Shown: positions 1 through 10,200, counted from the first letter of the stretch. The stretch is 64,000 nt of DNA from Crataegus laevigata (GCA_963580275.1 OY756945.1:20861501-20925500); one strand, 5' to 3'. Notes: generated by a model not told the origin, from the sequence alone. Numbers and translations are program-made.

Positions 1-1956
1 ACACTTAGGAGGCAATTTTCTTTGTAACATGGCCGAGACATTCTCACTTACCCGTACTACTTCTTTGTTCGAAGCCCTCTTTCTTGTAGTGCACAATTCT
101 TTCAAGAACTTGGCATACTTAGGAACTTGTTTAATTGCATCCAAAAGGGGAATGTTAACTTGCACCTTCCGGAATGTGTCAAGTATGTCTTTGTCATTCT
201 CCTCCTTCTTGGATTGTACAAATCTGCGAGGAAAGGGTGCATTGGGGGGAATAGAGTTAGAAATTACAGAATTTGAACTCAACTTACCCGTGGTGGCCGA
301 ATTGGAAGATGTGGATTGTGTCGGCAAGGATTGCTCAATCCTTGCCGTGGGCTCCTCTTGATCCTTCTCCTCAGATTGCATATTTTCATCCTTCTTTTGG
401 TTGGATTTAGATGGGTTAGGGTCAGATCTTACCTCTTTTCCACTTCGCAAAAGGATGGCTTTGGCAGATTCGAATCCCCCCTTGGGATTCACATTCGTAG
501 AACTTGGTAACTTACCTTGTTCTCTACCAAATTGCCCCATGAATTCAGCCATTTGTCCCACTTGTCTTTTCAATTCACTCACCTCTCGAGCTTGATTTTG
601 CACTTCGTTGGCGTAATTGTGCATGTCCTTGGTTTGTTTTTCTTGCCCCTGTGCCAACGTAGTTAGTAATTGAATAACTTGAGAATTATCAAAAGACGAA
701 CCTGAGTTGTTTTGGGACGTTTGTGGCTGATTAGCTTGGTATGGCCGTGGGAACCCAGGGAGGTTTTGTTGAAATCCCCTTTGTTGTGCAGATTGTTGGG
801 GATCTCTCCACTTGAAATTAGGGTGATCTCTCCATCCGGGGTTGTAGGTGTTGGAGTACGGATCGTATTTGGTTTGGTTTTGGCCTTGGAAACCAATAGC
901 ATTGGCGGATTCCCATCCTCCATTTTCTATCAACTGAGGGCATGTCTCGGATGGATGCCCTTGCATTGAACACACGCCACACACTTGGTTTTCTTGTGGT
1001 TTTGATCCCTTGACAACCTGAGACACAAGAGTAGTAAGATTAGCCAATTGTGATTGAATATCAGAAATTGCACTTACCTCATTCACATTTTGTTGCCGTG
1101 GCCCCTCTCTTTGTCCAACACCCTCATATTGTTGTGCATTGTGTGCTCGGTTTGCAATGAAAGTTTTGGCAGCCACCGGAGTCTTGTCCACCAATGCACC
1201 ACCTGCCGAGGCATCTAGCATTTGGCGTTCCATGGGAAGGAGTCCCTCGTAGAAATATTGACTGAGCAACTCCTCCTTCATTTGGTGCTGTGGACACGAA
1301 GCAACAAGTGATTTAAAACGTTCATAATATGATGGAAACGACTCACCTTGATTTTGCTGGATGCCACTAATTCGTTTCCTCAAAAGAATGATCTTTGCAG
1401 TGGGAAAGAACTTTTCTAAGAATGCACGCTTCATACTTTCCCAAGAATTGACGGTTCCGGGTGCCAATTCATACAACCAATCTTTGGCCTTGTCTATTAG
1501 GGAGAACGGAAAGGCCTTCATCTTTAAAATACTCCCATCCACATTAATGGGTGTCATACTTGAGCAAACAACTTCAAATTCCTTAAGATGTTTATTAGGA
1601 TCTTCCATGGACAGCCCATGGAATTTAGGAATATGATGTAATAAACTAGACTTAAGTTCAAATTCTTCCGTCTTACCTTGAGCCACCGCGGGGTATTGGA
1701 TACATAAAGGAACGGCATTATCCATACCTGAGGCAGAGAGCTCTTTGATGGTTCGATTGTCCACTGCCATGGTTTGTACTTCTTCCACAAACTGTGCCGT
1801 GGGCTCTCCTTCCTCACCAACTTCTTCAAACTCGGATGTAGAGCTAGAAGACGGTGGTTCAGGGCCTTGTTGATTCTTTTTCTTCCTCAAAGTCCGCTCA
1901 AAATCGTCGTCAAAATCAAAGATGTGCTCACGAACAGGTTTTGAACTTCTAGTCAT
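1..1956 (-). CDS. gag: Retrotransposon gag (start of gag-pol polyprotein), 3'-truncated by the window edge
   Basis: An uninterrupted frame of 652 codons starts at the ATG at 1956-1954 and leaves the window without a stop. An in-frame TAG two codons upstream (1962-1960) makes this the first possible start. It would encode the capsid/nucleocapsid part of the polyprotein that packages element RNA in cytoplasmic particles. Visible parts: an acidic N-terminus (about 1-100); the retrotransposon gag core (about 112-240), opening with FHGLSMEDP, with W172 in a DWLYELAPG..WESMKRAFLEKFF context and ending near YFYEGLLP; a CCHC zinc knuckle at 326-339 (C326, C329, H334, C339, spacing CX2CX4HX4C); a Gln/Asn-rich segment (about 340-450); and a C-terminal stretch with DAIKQVPKYAKFLKEL (606-621) and ENVSAMLQRKLPPKC (638-652). 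The last two resemble the linker just before the aspartic protease in Athila polyproteins. I saw no frameshift or stop, so the copy is young or recently active. Confidence 0.92.
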   Translation of the reverse strand, partial: MTRSSKPVREHIFDFDDDFERTLRKKKNQQGPEPPSSSSTSEFEEVGEEGEPTAQFVEEVQTMAVDNRTIKELSASGMDNAVPLCIQYPAVAQGKTEEFELKSSLLHHIPKFHGLSMEDPNKHLKEFEVVCSSMTPINVDGSILKMKAFPFSLIDKAKDWLYELAPGTVNSWESMKRAFLEKFFPTAKIILLRKRISGIQQNQGESFPSYYERFKSLVASCPQHQMKEELLSQYFYEGLLPMERQMLDASAGGALVDKTPVAAKTFIANRAHNAQQYEGVGQREGPRQQNVNEVSAISDIQSQLANLTTLVSQVVKGSKPQENQVCGVCSMQGHPSETCPQLIENGGWESANAIGFQGQNQTKYDPYSNTYNPGWRDHPNFKWRDPQQSAQQRGFQQNLPGFPRPYQANQPQTSQNNSGSSFDNSQVIQLLTTLAQGQEKQTKDMHNYANEVQNQAREVSELKRQVGQMAEFMGQFGREQGKLPSSTNVNPKGGFESAKAILLRSGKEVRSDPNPSKSNQKKDENMQSEEKDQEEPTARIEQSLPTQSTSSNSATTGKLSSNSVISNSIPPNAPFPRRFVQSKKEENDKDILDTFRKVQVNIPLLDAIKQVPKYAKFLKELCTTRKRASNKEVVRVSENVSAMLQRKLPPKC

Positions 1957-2060
1957 AAACTAGTACCTAGAGACAAGAACAAAAAATAAGGTCAGTAACT
2001 AAAACAAAAATAGATGAAAAATAAACAAAAAGAACAACGAGGGATTAGCAAAGTTGCTAA
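1957..2060 (-). other. Retrotransposon untranslated leader between PBS and gag
   Basis: These 104 bp lie between the primer-binding site and the gag ATG. On the minus strand the leader begins with the hairpin described separately, then becomes T-rich and carries an in-frame TAG just before the gag start. A leader this short is expected to hold RNA packaging or dimerisation signals. Apart from the inverted repeat I see no other motif. Confidence 0.7.
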
Positions 2061-2064
2061 TCCC
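2041..2064 (-). promoter_or_regulatory. Perfect inverted repeat overlapping the primer-binding site
   Basis: GGGATTAGCAA (2041-2051) is followed after two bases by its exact reverse complement TTGCTAATCCC (2054-2064). In RNA this gives a stem of about 10 bp with a 4-nt loop. The right arm overlaps the last four bases of the primer-binding site (2061-2078). The position suits a leader hairpin for RNA dimerisation, packaging or control of primer access. That role is inference; only the palindrome is seen. Confidence 0.6.
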
Positions 2065-2078
2065 CGGCAACGGCGCCA
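2061..2078 (-). promoter_or_regulatory. Primer-binding site, Asp-tRNA type
   Basis: On the minus strand this reads TGGCGCCGTTGCCGGGGA, an 18-base match to the complement of the 3' end of plant Asp-tRNA (GUC), including the CCA tail. It lies 5 bp (2079-2083) inside the LTR end at 2084, the normal location for priming minus-strand DNA synthesis. This PBS is typical of Athila and related plant gypsy elements and fixes 2084-3976 as a 5' LTR for the gag to its left. Confidence 0.93.
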
Positions 2079-3447
2079 AAATTTGATGTGAAAATTATCT
2101 TAACACACAAATAAAACCCTCTTTTTATGAATTGTAGTAAAGTATGTAAGTAGGGATCGTTCTAAACCGGGGATTAGGAGGGATTGCTAAACACTTGGAA
2201 ACTGACTTAAAAACGTAAAAACAAAGTTTAAAACACTAAACTAGACTCAAAGAATGCAAAACTAGAATTTAAAACACTAAAACAAACCAAAAACTCAAAA
2301 CAGCAACCAAAAGACTCAAAACTGCCTTAAAAACACTTTCTGGGCAGTTTTGGACACAGAGCACCAAAGTGGACGAATTTGGGTTTTAACTTGACTCCAA
2401 CTACTTAAAAACACAAACAAAACAAGTTTAGAATAATTTGAAACAAGAAAGTAAATGGGGGGGTTTGATTTGGACGAATTCAAATTAACAAAACAGATTC
2501 TAGAACTAAACAGATTGCAAAACGAATTTGGGGATTAAGATGAATGATGGACAAGCTAGAGGTTCTTTCTCTACACATGATATGTATGCAAACGAATTGA
2601 TTCCCAGTTACTTCTTATTGAATCATGAACGACAATGCCCCAAATTAACCGTGACATCACTAGTTAATTCTCAGATTTTCCTTAAGTTATTAGATTGGAT
2701 GACATCATTCGACAACCTAAAGCATTCTCCAAAAGTCCTCTACATGACATCATAATAGAGATACATTCAGAAATCATTAAGTTCAATGAAAATCATAAGC
2801 ATTGACAAAGCACTTATAACTATGACATCATGTTACTCATGCTAGGAATTGAACTTAACGCGATCGTGACCAACGACCTTCACTACATATGAATATAAGC
2901 TTGTAACGATTATGTGAAACTCACTTATACTCTAGCATCATATTTATGCAAGATAATTAAGTGTCGACCCTCAATCAACAAGCACAAATAAGTTATCAAT
3001 CCAACGGTTAAGCCAATTGCATTCAAAACTCAATAATCCATAACTGAAATTTATCAATTCATATTACACACATAATCATGGCTTTGAAATCACCCCTAGC
3101 CAAGAGGGGTTTAGCCACTCATGTTCACAACAAGGCAAAGTAAACAGAAATTAAACATAAGAGACATGAAACGAATTACACCTAGAATGTACCAACGATG
3201 AAGCTTGAACATCCAAGGGTTCTTCCTTCTTCCTTCTTGCTGCGGCACACAAGTGGGTGAGTGTTTGGATGGTGTTTAAAGTCAGAATGGTGTTTAGGAT
3301 GGATGTAGGGTGTGGCTAGAGGTGTTTGGGATCAGAAAATATGGATAGTGATGAAGGATTGGTGCGGCAAAGAGAGATGGAATGGTTTCTGCGTGAATGG
3401 GAGAGAATGGATGTGAATGGTGTCCTTGTGGCTGAAACAAGAAAGTT

Positions 3448-3455
3448 TATTTATA
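3448..3455 (-). promoter_or_regulatory. TATA-like box of the left LTR promoter
   Basis: The minus strand reads TATAAATA in the context CCCTATAAATAAAC. It lies about 520 bp from the LTR start, the expected place for the RNA polymerase II promoter that transcribes the element. Transcription would start about 30 bp further left, near 3415-3425. Confidence 0.55.
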
Positions 3456-3523
3456 GGGATGGGAAAGTCCTAATCCTTAATTAATTTAGAATGACATAAT
3501 TTCAGCCCAAATTCAAAAGGTGT

Positions 3524-3649
3524 GGCAGATTTTAGGGAAAAGCAACCAGATTTTAGGGAGAAAGTAAATCCAAAAGCATGGCAGATTTTAGGGAAAAGCA
3601 ACCAGATTTTAGGGAGAAAGTAAATCCAAAAGCATGGCAGATTTTAGGG
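3524..3649 (-). repeat. 56-bp tandem repeat in U3 of the left LTR
   Basis: GGCAGATTTTAGGG begins at 3524, 3580 and 3636. Two 56-bp units (3524-3579 and 3580-3635) are nearly identical, and a third breaks off after about 14 bp before degenerating. The array sits roughly 70-200 bp upstream of the TATA-like box on the element strand. Tandem repeats in this position act as enhancers in several LTR retrotransposons. That role is inference here. Confidence 0.8.
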
Positions 3650-3976
3650 GAAAGGGAATCAGATTTTAATTAATTTTTCTTCCTCTCTTTGGCTGATTCC
3701 TAGCATGCTTTGGTCTTTAATTTCGTCCATCTACATTGCTCCAAACTTATGCTATCCATTTCATGCCCAAAACTGCTCCAAAGGCTCCAAAATGCATGTC
3801 CAATCCATCATAGGCCCAAAATTGCTCCAAAAGGCTCCAAAATGCACTTCTTTGCTCCAATAGCCCAATAGACCTATAAACACACGAAAATGGCTAAAAG
3901 TACTAAAATAACTAGGTTCTAACAACGTAAATGCAAGGAAATAAGCTAGTTAAGTCGCATAAATATGCTCCTATCA

Positions 3977-4325
3977 AATTCCCCCACACTTAGCTTTTGC
4001 TAGTCCTCGAGCAAAACTAAATAAACAAAAGAAACAAAACTTGAACTAAACCTTCCAACAATCGTCTCAGGGATTTTCAATGCACATGACATGTTAAAAA
4101 TCATCATCCCCACAGATTTGAGTCATCTTTACAATTGAGAGCATACTTAATCAAAGTCACTACTTACTAGTTCACATTTAACCAATTAAAACGATGTTTT
4201 GAATGTAGTAACATGCCTTAGAGAATTTGCTCAAATCCTTACAAGATATGCACTCAATTTTCACTCAGATTTTCTAACTACACACCCTATACTAGTTATA
4301 TGTGAGAAGATTGATGTAGATATGA
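3977..4325 (-). mobile_element. 3' internal untranslated remnant of a second Athila unit
   Basis: This 349-bp noncoding segment ends (minus strand) with a polypurine tract directly against the LTR start at 3976. The strand reads GACTAGCAAAAGCTAAGTG before the G-run, a layout I associate with the 3' end of Athila elements. Its right end is fused to the 99th base of an LTR, so the rest of this unit (LTR body, gag-pol, any env-like gene) is deleted. I see no coding potential. Confidence 0.8.
3979..3989 (-). promoter_or_regulatory. Polypurine tract
   Basis: The minus strand reads GTGTGGGGGAA, followed by TT and then the LTR start TGATAGG. A purine-rich tract immediately upstream of a 3' LTR primes plus-strand DNA synthesis. 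Its position shows that the LTR at 2084-3976 is also a 3' LTR. Confidence 0.85.
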
Positions 4326-4424
4326 AAACACACGAAAATGGCTAAAAGTACTAAAATAACTAGGTTCTAACAACGTAAATGCAAGGAAATAAGCTAGTTA
4401 AGTCGCATAAATATGCTCCTATCA
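4326..4424 (-). mobile_element. Truncated LTR 5' end (99 bp) at the satellite junction
   Basis: Positions 4326-4424 are identical over 99 bp to 3878-3976, the first 99 bp of the complete LTR on the minus strand. The outer end is exact: TGATAGG terminates at 4424 and satellite begins at 4425. This is the original 5' LTR of the insertion, cut off by an internal deletion. Perfect identity to the other LTR argues for a recent insertion or recent conversion. The satellite bases next to it, TGTCC (4425-4429), should be the target-site duplication. Confidence 0.88.
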
Positions 4425-5023
4425 TGTCCTAGTAGTGTCTTATATGTGTTCATTTGTTTAAATTCCAAACTTGTCAAACTCACGCTCCTTTTATCCCATG
4501 ATTGCTTAAATCCTTGTGAATAGACTCCAAATGAAAAAATAGTGTACTTTTGAAACAAAAAAAAACATTTGATTTTGATCTTTTGTGGACTCGTGTTTAG
4601 TGTCCTAGTAGTGTCTTATATGTTGTCATTTGTTTAAATTCCAAACTTGTCAAACTCACGCTCGTTTTATCCCATGATTGCTTAAAACCTTGTGAATAGA
4701 CTCCAAATGAAAAAATAGTGTACTTTTGAAACAAAAAAAGCATTTGATCTTTTAAGGACTCGAGTTTAGCGTCCTAGTACTGTCTTATATGTGTTCATTT
4801 GTTTAAATTCAAAACTTGTCAAACTCACGCTCGTTTTATCCCATGATTGCTTAAAACCTTGTGAATAGACTCCAAATGAAAAAATAGTGTACTTTTGAAA
4901 ATAAAAAAACATTTGATCTTTTAAGGACTTGAGTTTAGCGTCCTAATAGTGTCTTATATGTGTTCATTTGTTTAAATTCAAAACTTGTCAAACTCATGCT
5001 CGTTTTATCCAACGATTGCTTAA

Positions 5024-7260
5024 GACCTTGTGAATAGACTCCAAATGAAAAAATAGTGTACTTTTGAAACAAAAAAAGCATTTGATCTTTTAAGGACTCG
5101 GGTTTAGCGTCCTAGTAGTGTCTTATATGTGTTCATTTGTTTAAATTCAAAACTTGTCAAACTCACGCTCGTTTTATCCCATGATTGCTTCAAACCTTGT
5201 GAATAGACTCCAAATGAAAAAATAGTGTACTTTTGAAACAAAAGATGCATTTGATCTTTTGGGGACACGTGTTTAGTGTCCTAGTAGTGTCTTATATGTG
5301 TTCATTTGTTTAAATTCCAAACTTGTCAAACTCACGCTCGTTTTATCCCATGATTGCTTAAAACCTTGTGAATGGACTCCAAATGAAAAAATAGTGTACT
5401 TTTGAAACAAAAAAAGCATTTGATCTTTTAATGACTCGAGTTTAGAGTCCTAGTAGTGTCTTATATGTGTTCATTTGTTTAAATTCAAAACTTGTCAAAC
5501 TCATGCTCGTTTTATCCCATGATTGCTTCAAACCGTGTGAATAGACTCCAAATGAAAAAATAGTGTACTTTTGAAACAAAAGATGCATTTGATCTTTTGT
5601 GGACTCGTGTTTAGCGTCCTAGTAGTGTCTTATATGTGTTCATTTGTTTAAATTCAAAACTTGTCAAACTCATGCTCGTTTTATCCCATGATTGCTTCAA
5701 ACCTTGTGAATAGACTCCAAATGAAAAAATAGTGTACTTTTGAAACAAAAGATGCATTTGATCTTTTGTGGACTCGTGTTTAGTGTCCTAGTACTGTCTT
5801 ATATGTGTTCATTTGTTTAAATTCAAAACTTGTCAAACTCACGCTCGTTTTATCCCAGGATTAGTTAAAACCTTGTGAATAGACTCCAAATGAAAAAATA
5901 GTGTACTTTTGAAACAAAAAAAGCATTTGATCTTTTAAGGACTCGAGTTTAGCGTCCTAGTACTGTCTTATATGTGTTCATTTGTTTAAATTCAAAACTT
6001 ATCAAACTCACGCTCGTTTTATCCCAGGATTGCTTAAAACCTTGTGAATAGACTCCAAATGAAAAAATAGTGTACTTTTGAAACAAAAAAAGCATTTGAT
6101 CTTTTAAGGACTCAAGTTTAGCGTCCTAGTAGTGTCCTATATGTGTTCATTTGTTTAAATTCAAAACTTGTCAAACTCACGCTCGTTTTATCCCATGATT
6201 GCTTAAAACCTTGTGAATAGACTCCAAATGAAAAAATAGTGTACTTTTGAAACAAAAAAAGCATTTGATCTTTTAAGGACTCGAGTTTAGCGTCCTAATA
6301 GTGTCTTATATGTGTTCATTTGTTTAAATTCAAAACTTGTCAAACTCATGCTCGTTTTATCCAACGATTGCTTAAAACCTTGTGAATAGACTCCAAATGA
6401 AAAAATAGTGTACTTTTGAAACAAAAAAAGCATTTGATCTTTTAAGGACTCGAGTTTAGCGTCCTAATAGTGTCTTATATGTGTTCATTTGTTTAAATTC
6501 AAAACTTGTCAAACTCATGCTCGTTTTATCCAACGATTGCTTAAAACCTTGTGAATAGACTCCAAATGAAAAAATAGTGTACTTTTGAAACAAAAAAAGC
6601 ATTTGATCTTTTAAGGACTCGAGTTTAGCGTCCTAGTAGTGTCTTATATGTGTTCATTTGTTTAAATTCAAAACTTGTCAAACTCACGCTCGTTTTATCC
6701 CATGATTGCTTCAAACCTTGTGAATAGACTCCAAATGAAAAAATAGTGTACTTTTGAAACAAAAAAAACATTTGATCTTTTAAGGACTCGTGTTTAGCGT
6801 CCTAGTAGTGTCTTATATGTGTTCATTTGTTTAAATTCAAAACTTGTCAAACTCACGCTCGTTTTATCCCATGATTGCTTCAAACCTTGTGAATAGACTC
6901 CAAATGAACAAATAGTGTACTTTTGAAACAAAAGATGCATTTGATCTTTTGGGGACTCGTGTTTAGTGTCCTAGTAGTGTCTTATATGTGTTCATTTGTT
7001 TAAATTCCAAACTTGTCAAACTCACGCTCGTTTTATCCCATGATTGCTTAAAACCTTGTGAATAGACTCCAAATGAAAAAATAGTGTACTTTTGAACCAA
7101 AAAAAGCATTTGATCTTTTAAGGACTCGAGTTTAGCTTCCTAGTACTGTCTTATATGTGTTCATTTGTTTAAATTCAAAACTTATCAAACTCACGCTCGT
7201 TTTATCCCAGGATTGCTTAAAACCTTGTGAATAGACTCCAAATGAAAAAATAGTGTACTT
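5024..7260. repeat. 2366-bp (14-monomer) sub-block nested inside the 5070-bp block
   Basis: Variants here recur 2366 bp (14 x 169) to the right. GACTCGGGTTT at about 5097 returns at about 7463. TTTAGAGTCC at 5441 returns at 7806, one base short of the offset. GAACAAATAG at 6906 returns at 9272. The match starts near GCTTAAGACC (about 5020 versus 7386) and ends near 7260, where TTGAACCAAA faces TTGAAACAAA. The same pair recurs inside copy 2 of the 5070-bp block. Confidence 0.75.
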
Positions 7261-10200
7261 TTGAACCAAAAAAAGCATTTGATCTTTTAAGGACTCGAGT
7301 TTAGCTTCCTAGTACTGTCTTATATGTGTTCATTTGTTTAAATTCAAAACTTATCAAACTCACGCTCGTTTTATCCCAGGATTGCTTAAGACCTTGTGAA
7401 TAGACTCCAAATGAAAAAATAGTGTACTTTTGAAACAAAAAAAGCATTTGATCTTTTAAGGACTCGGGTTTAGCGTCCTAGTAGTGTCTTATATGTGTTC
7501 ATTTGTTTAAATTCAAAACTTGTCAAACTCACGCTCGTTTTATCCCATGATTGCTTCAAACCTTGTGAATAGACTCCAAATGAAAAAATAGTGTACTTTT
7601 GAAACAAAAGATGCATTTGATCTTTTGGGGACACGTGTTTAGTGTCCTAGTAGTGTCTTATATGTGTTCATTTGTTTAAATTCCAAACTTGTCAAACTCA
7701 CGCTCGTTTTATCCCATGATTGCTTAAAACCTTGTGAATGGACTCCAAATGAAAAAATAGTGTACTTTTGAAACAAAAAAAGCATTTGATCTTTTAATGA
7801 CTCGAGTTTAGAGTCCTAGTAGTGTCTTATATGTGTTCATTTGTTTAAATTCAAAACTTGTCAAACTCATGCTCGTTTTATCCCATGATTGCTTCAAACC
7901 GTGTGAATAGACTCCAAATGAAAAAATAGTGTACTTTTGAAACAAAAGATGCATTTGATCTTTTGTGGACTCGTGTTTAGCGTCCTAGTAGTGTCTTATA
8001 TGTGTTCATTTGTTTAAATTCAAAACTTGTCAAACTCATGCTCGTTTTATCCCATGATTGCTTCAAACCTTGTGAATAGACTCCAAATGAAAAAATAGTG
8101 TACTTTTGAAACAAAAGATGCATTTGATCTTTTGTGGACTCGTGTTTAGTGTCCTAGTACTGTCTTATATGTGTTCATTTGTTTAAATTCAAAACTTGTC
8201 AAACTCACGCTCGTTTTATCCCAGGATTAGTTAAAACCTTGTGAATAGACTCCAAATGAAAAAATAGTGTACTTTTGAAACAAAAAAAGCATTTGATCTT
8301 TTAAGGACTCGAGTTTAGCGTCCTAGTACTGTCTTATATGTGTTCATTTGTTTAAATTCAAAACTTATCAAACTCACGCTCGTTTTATCCCAGGATTGCT
8401 TAAAACCTTGTGAATAGACTCCAAATGAAAAAATAGTGTACTTTTGAAACAAAAAAAGCATTTGATCTTTTAAGGACTCAAGTTTAGCGTCCTAGTAGTG
8501 TCCTATATGTGTTCATTTGTTTAAATTCAAAACTTGTCAAACTCACGCTCGTTTTATCCCATGATTGCTTAAAACCTTGTGAATAGACTCCAAATGAAAA
8601 AATAGTGTACTTTTGAAACAAAAAAAGCATTTGATCTTTTAAGGACTCGAGTTTAGCGTCCTAATAGTGTCTTATATGTGTTCATTTGTTTAAATTCAAA
8701 ACTTGTCAAACTCATGCTCGTTTTATCCAACGATTGCTTAAAACCTTGTGAATAGACTCCAAATGAAAAAATAGTGTACTTTTGAAACAAAAAAAGCATT
8801 TGATCTTTTAAGGACTCGAGTTTAGCGTCCTAATAGTGTCTTATATGTGTTCATTTGTTTAAATTCAAAACTTGTCAAACTCATGCTCGTTTTATCCAAC
8901 GATTGCTTAAAACCTTGTGAATAGACTCCAAATGAAAAAATAGTGTACTTTTGAAACAAAAAAAGCATTTGATCTTTTAAGGACTCGAGTTTAGCGTCCT
9001 AGTAGTGTCTTATATGTGTTCATTTGTTTAAATTCAAAACTTGTCAAACTCACGCTCGTTTTATCCCATGATTGCTTCAAACCTTGTGAATAGACTCCAA
9101 ATGAAAAAATAGTGTACTTTTGAAACAAAAAAAACATTTGATCTTTTAAGGACTCGTGTTTAGCGTCCTAGTAGTGTCTTATATGTGTTCATTTGTTTAA
9201 ATTCAAAACTTGTCAAACTCACGCTCGTTTTATCCCATGATTGCTTCAAACCTTGTGAATAGACTCCAAATGAACAAATAGTGTACTTTTGAAACAAAAG
9301 ATGCATTTGATCTTTTGGGGACTCGTGTTTAGTGTCCTAGTAGTGTCTTATATGTGTTCATTTGTTTAAATTCCAAACTTGTCAAACTCACGCTCGTTTT
9401 ATCCCATGATTGCTTAAAACCTTGTGAATAGACTCCAAATGAAAAAATAGTGTACTTTTGAACCAAAAAAAGCATTTGATCTTTTAAGGACTCGAGTTTA
9501 GCTTCCTAGTACTGTCTTATATGTGTTCATTTGTTTAAATTCAAAACTTATCAAACTCACGCTCGTTTTATCCCAGGATTGCTTAAAACCTTGTGAATAG
9601 ACTCCAAATGAAAAAATAGTGTACTTTTGAAACAAAAAAAGAATTTGATCTTTTAAGGACTCGAGTTTAGCGTCCTAGTAGTGTCCTATATGTGTTCATT
9701 TGTTTAAATTCAAAACTTGTCAAACTCACGCTCGTTTTATCCCATGATTGCTTAAAACCTTGTGAATAGACTCCAAATGAAAAAATAGTGTACTTTTGAA
9801 ACAAAAAAAGCATTTGATCTTTTAAGGACTCGAGTTTAGCGTCCTAATAGTGTCTTATATGTGTTCATTTGTTTAAATTCAAAACTTGTCAAACTCATGC
9901 TCGTTTTATCCAACGATTGCTTAAAACCTTGTGAATAGACTCCAAATGAAAAAATAGTGTACTTTTGAAACAAAAAAAGCATTTGATCTTTTAAGGACTC
10001 GAGTTTAGCGTCCTAGTAGTGTCTTATATGTGTTCATTTGTTTAAATTCAAAACTTGTCAAACTCACGCTCGTTTTATCCCATGATTGCTTCAAACCTTG
10101 TGAATAGACTCCAAATGAAAAAATAGTGTACTTTTGAAACAAAAAAAACATTTGATCTTTTAAGGACTCGTGTTTAGCGTCCTAGTAGTGTCTTATATGT

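Larger units (their letters stand above)
2084..3976 (-). mobile_element. Complete Athila-type LTR (1893 bp) shared by two internal regions
   Basis: On the minus strand it starts TGATAGGAGCATATTTATGC at 3976 and ends TTTTCACATCA at 2084, so it has TG...CA termini. A TATA-like box (3448-3455) separates a U3 of roughly 530 bp from a long R/U5. A PBS follows the left end and a polypurine tract precedes the right end. Both termini and the U5 (for example the segment around GAGGGTCGACACTTAATT) are recognisably homologous to the solo LTR at 39787-42099, but U3 differs. Short reading frames inside it, such as 2528-2755 on the plus strand, have no recognisable protein and are not annotated. Confidence 0.9.
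1..4424 (-). mobile_element. Athila-lineage Ty3/gypsy LTR retrotransposon, tandem LTR-sharing arrangement, cut by left window edge
   Basis: Reading the minus strand from 4424 leftwards, I see an LTR 5' end (TGATAGG), an internal 3' segment with a polypurine tract, a full LTR ending in CACATCA, a primer-binding site matching the 3' end of plant Asp-tRNA, a leader and a gag reading frame. PBS type, gag architecture and LTR style are those of the plant Athila clade. The order PPT-LTR-PBS shows that one LTR is shared by two internal regions, so this is not a simple single element. The right edge abuts satellite DNA exactly at the LTR terminus. The left edge lies outside the window. If intact it would be several kb longer, with protease, reverse transcriptase, RNase H and integrase to the left. 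Confidence 0.9.

Noticed and set aside
29..1829. Short plus-strand frames and two short minus-strand frames overlapping gag
   Set aside because: They are out-of-frame shadows of the continuous minus-strand gag frame from 1956.
2061..2078. tRNA gene remnant
   Set aside because: Only the 18 bases complementary to the Asp-tRNA 3' end are present, exactly at the PBS position. There is no cloverleaf.
2528..2755. 75-codon plus-strand frame in the left LTR
   Set aside because: It lies antisense to the element within U5, with no domain and no conservation evidence.
3524..3649. Telomere-like TTTAGGG motifs
   Set aside because: Single TTTAGGG occurrences lie inside a 56-bp unit and never occur in tandem, so this is not telomeric DNA.
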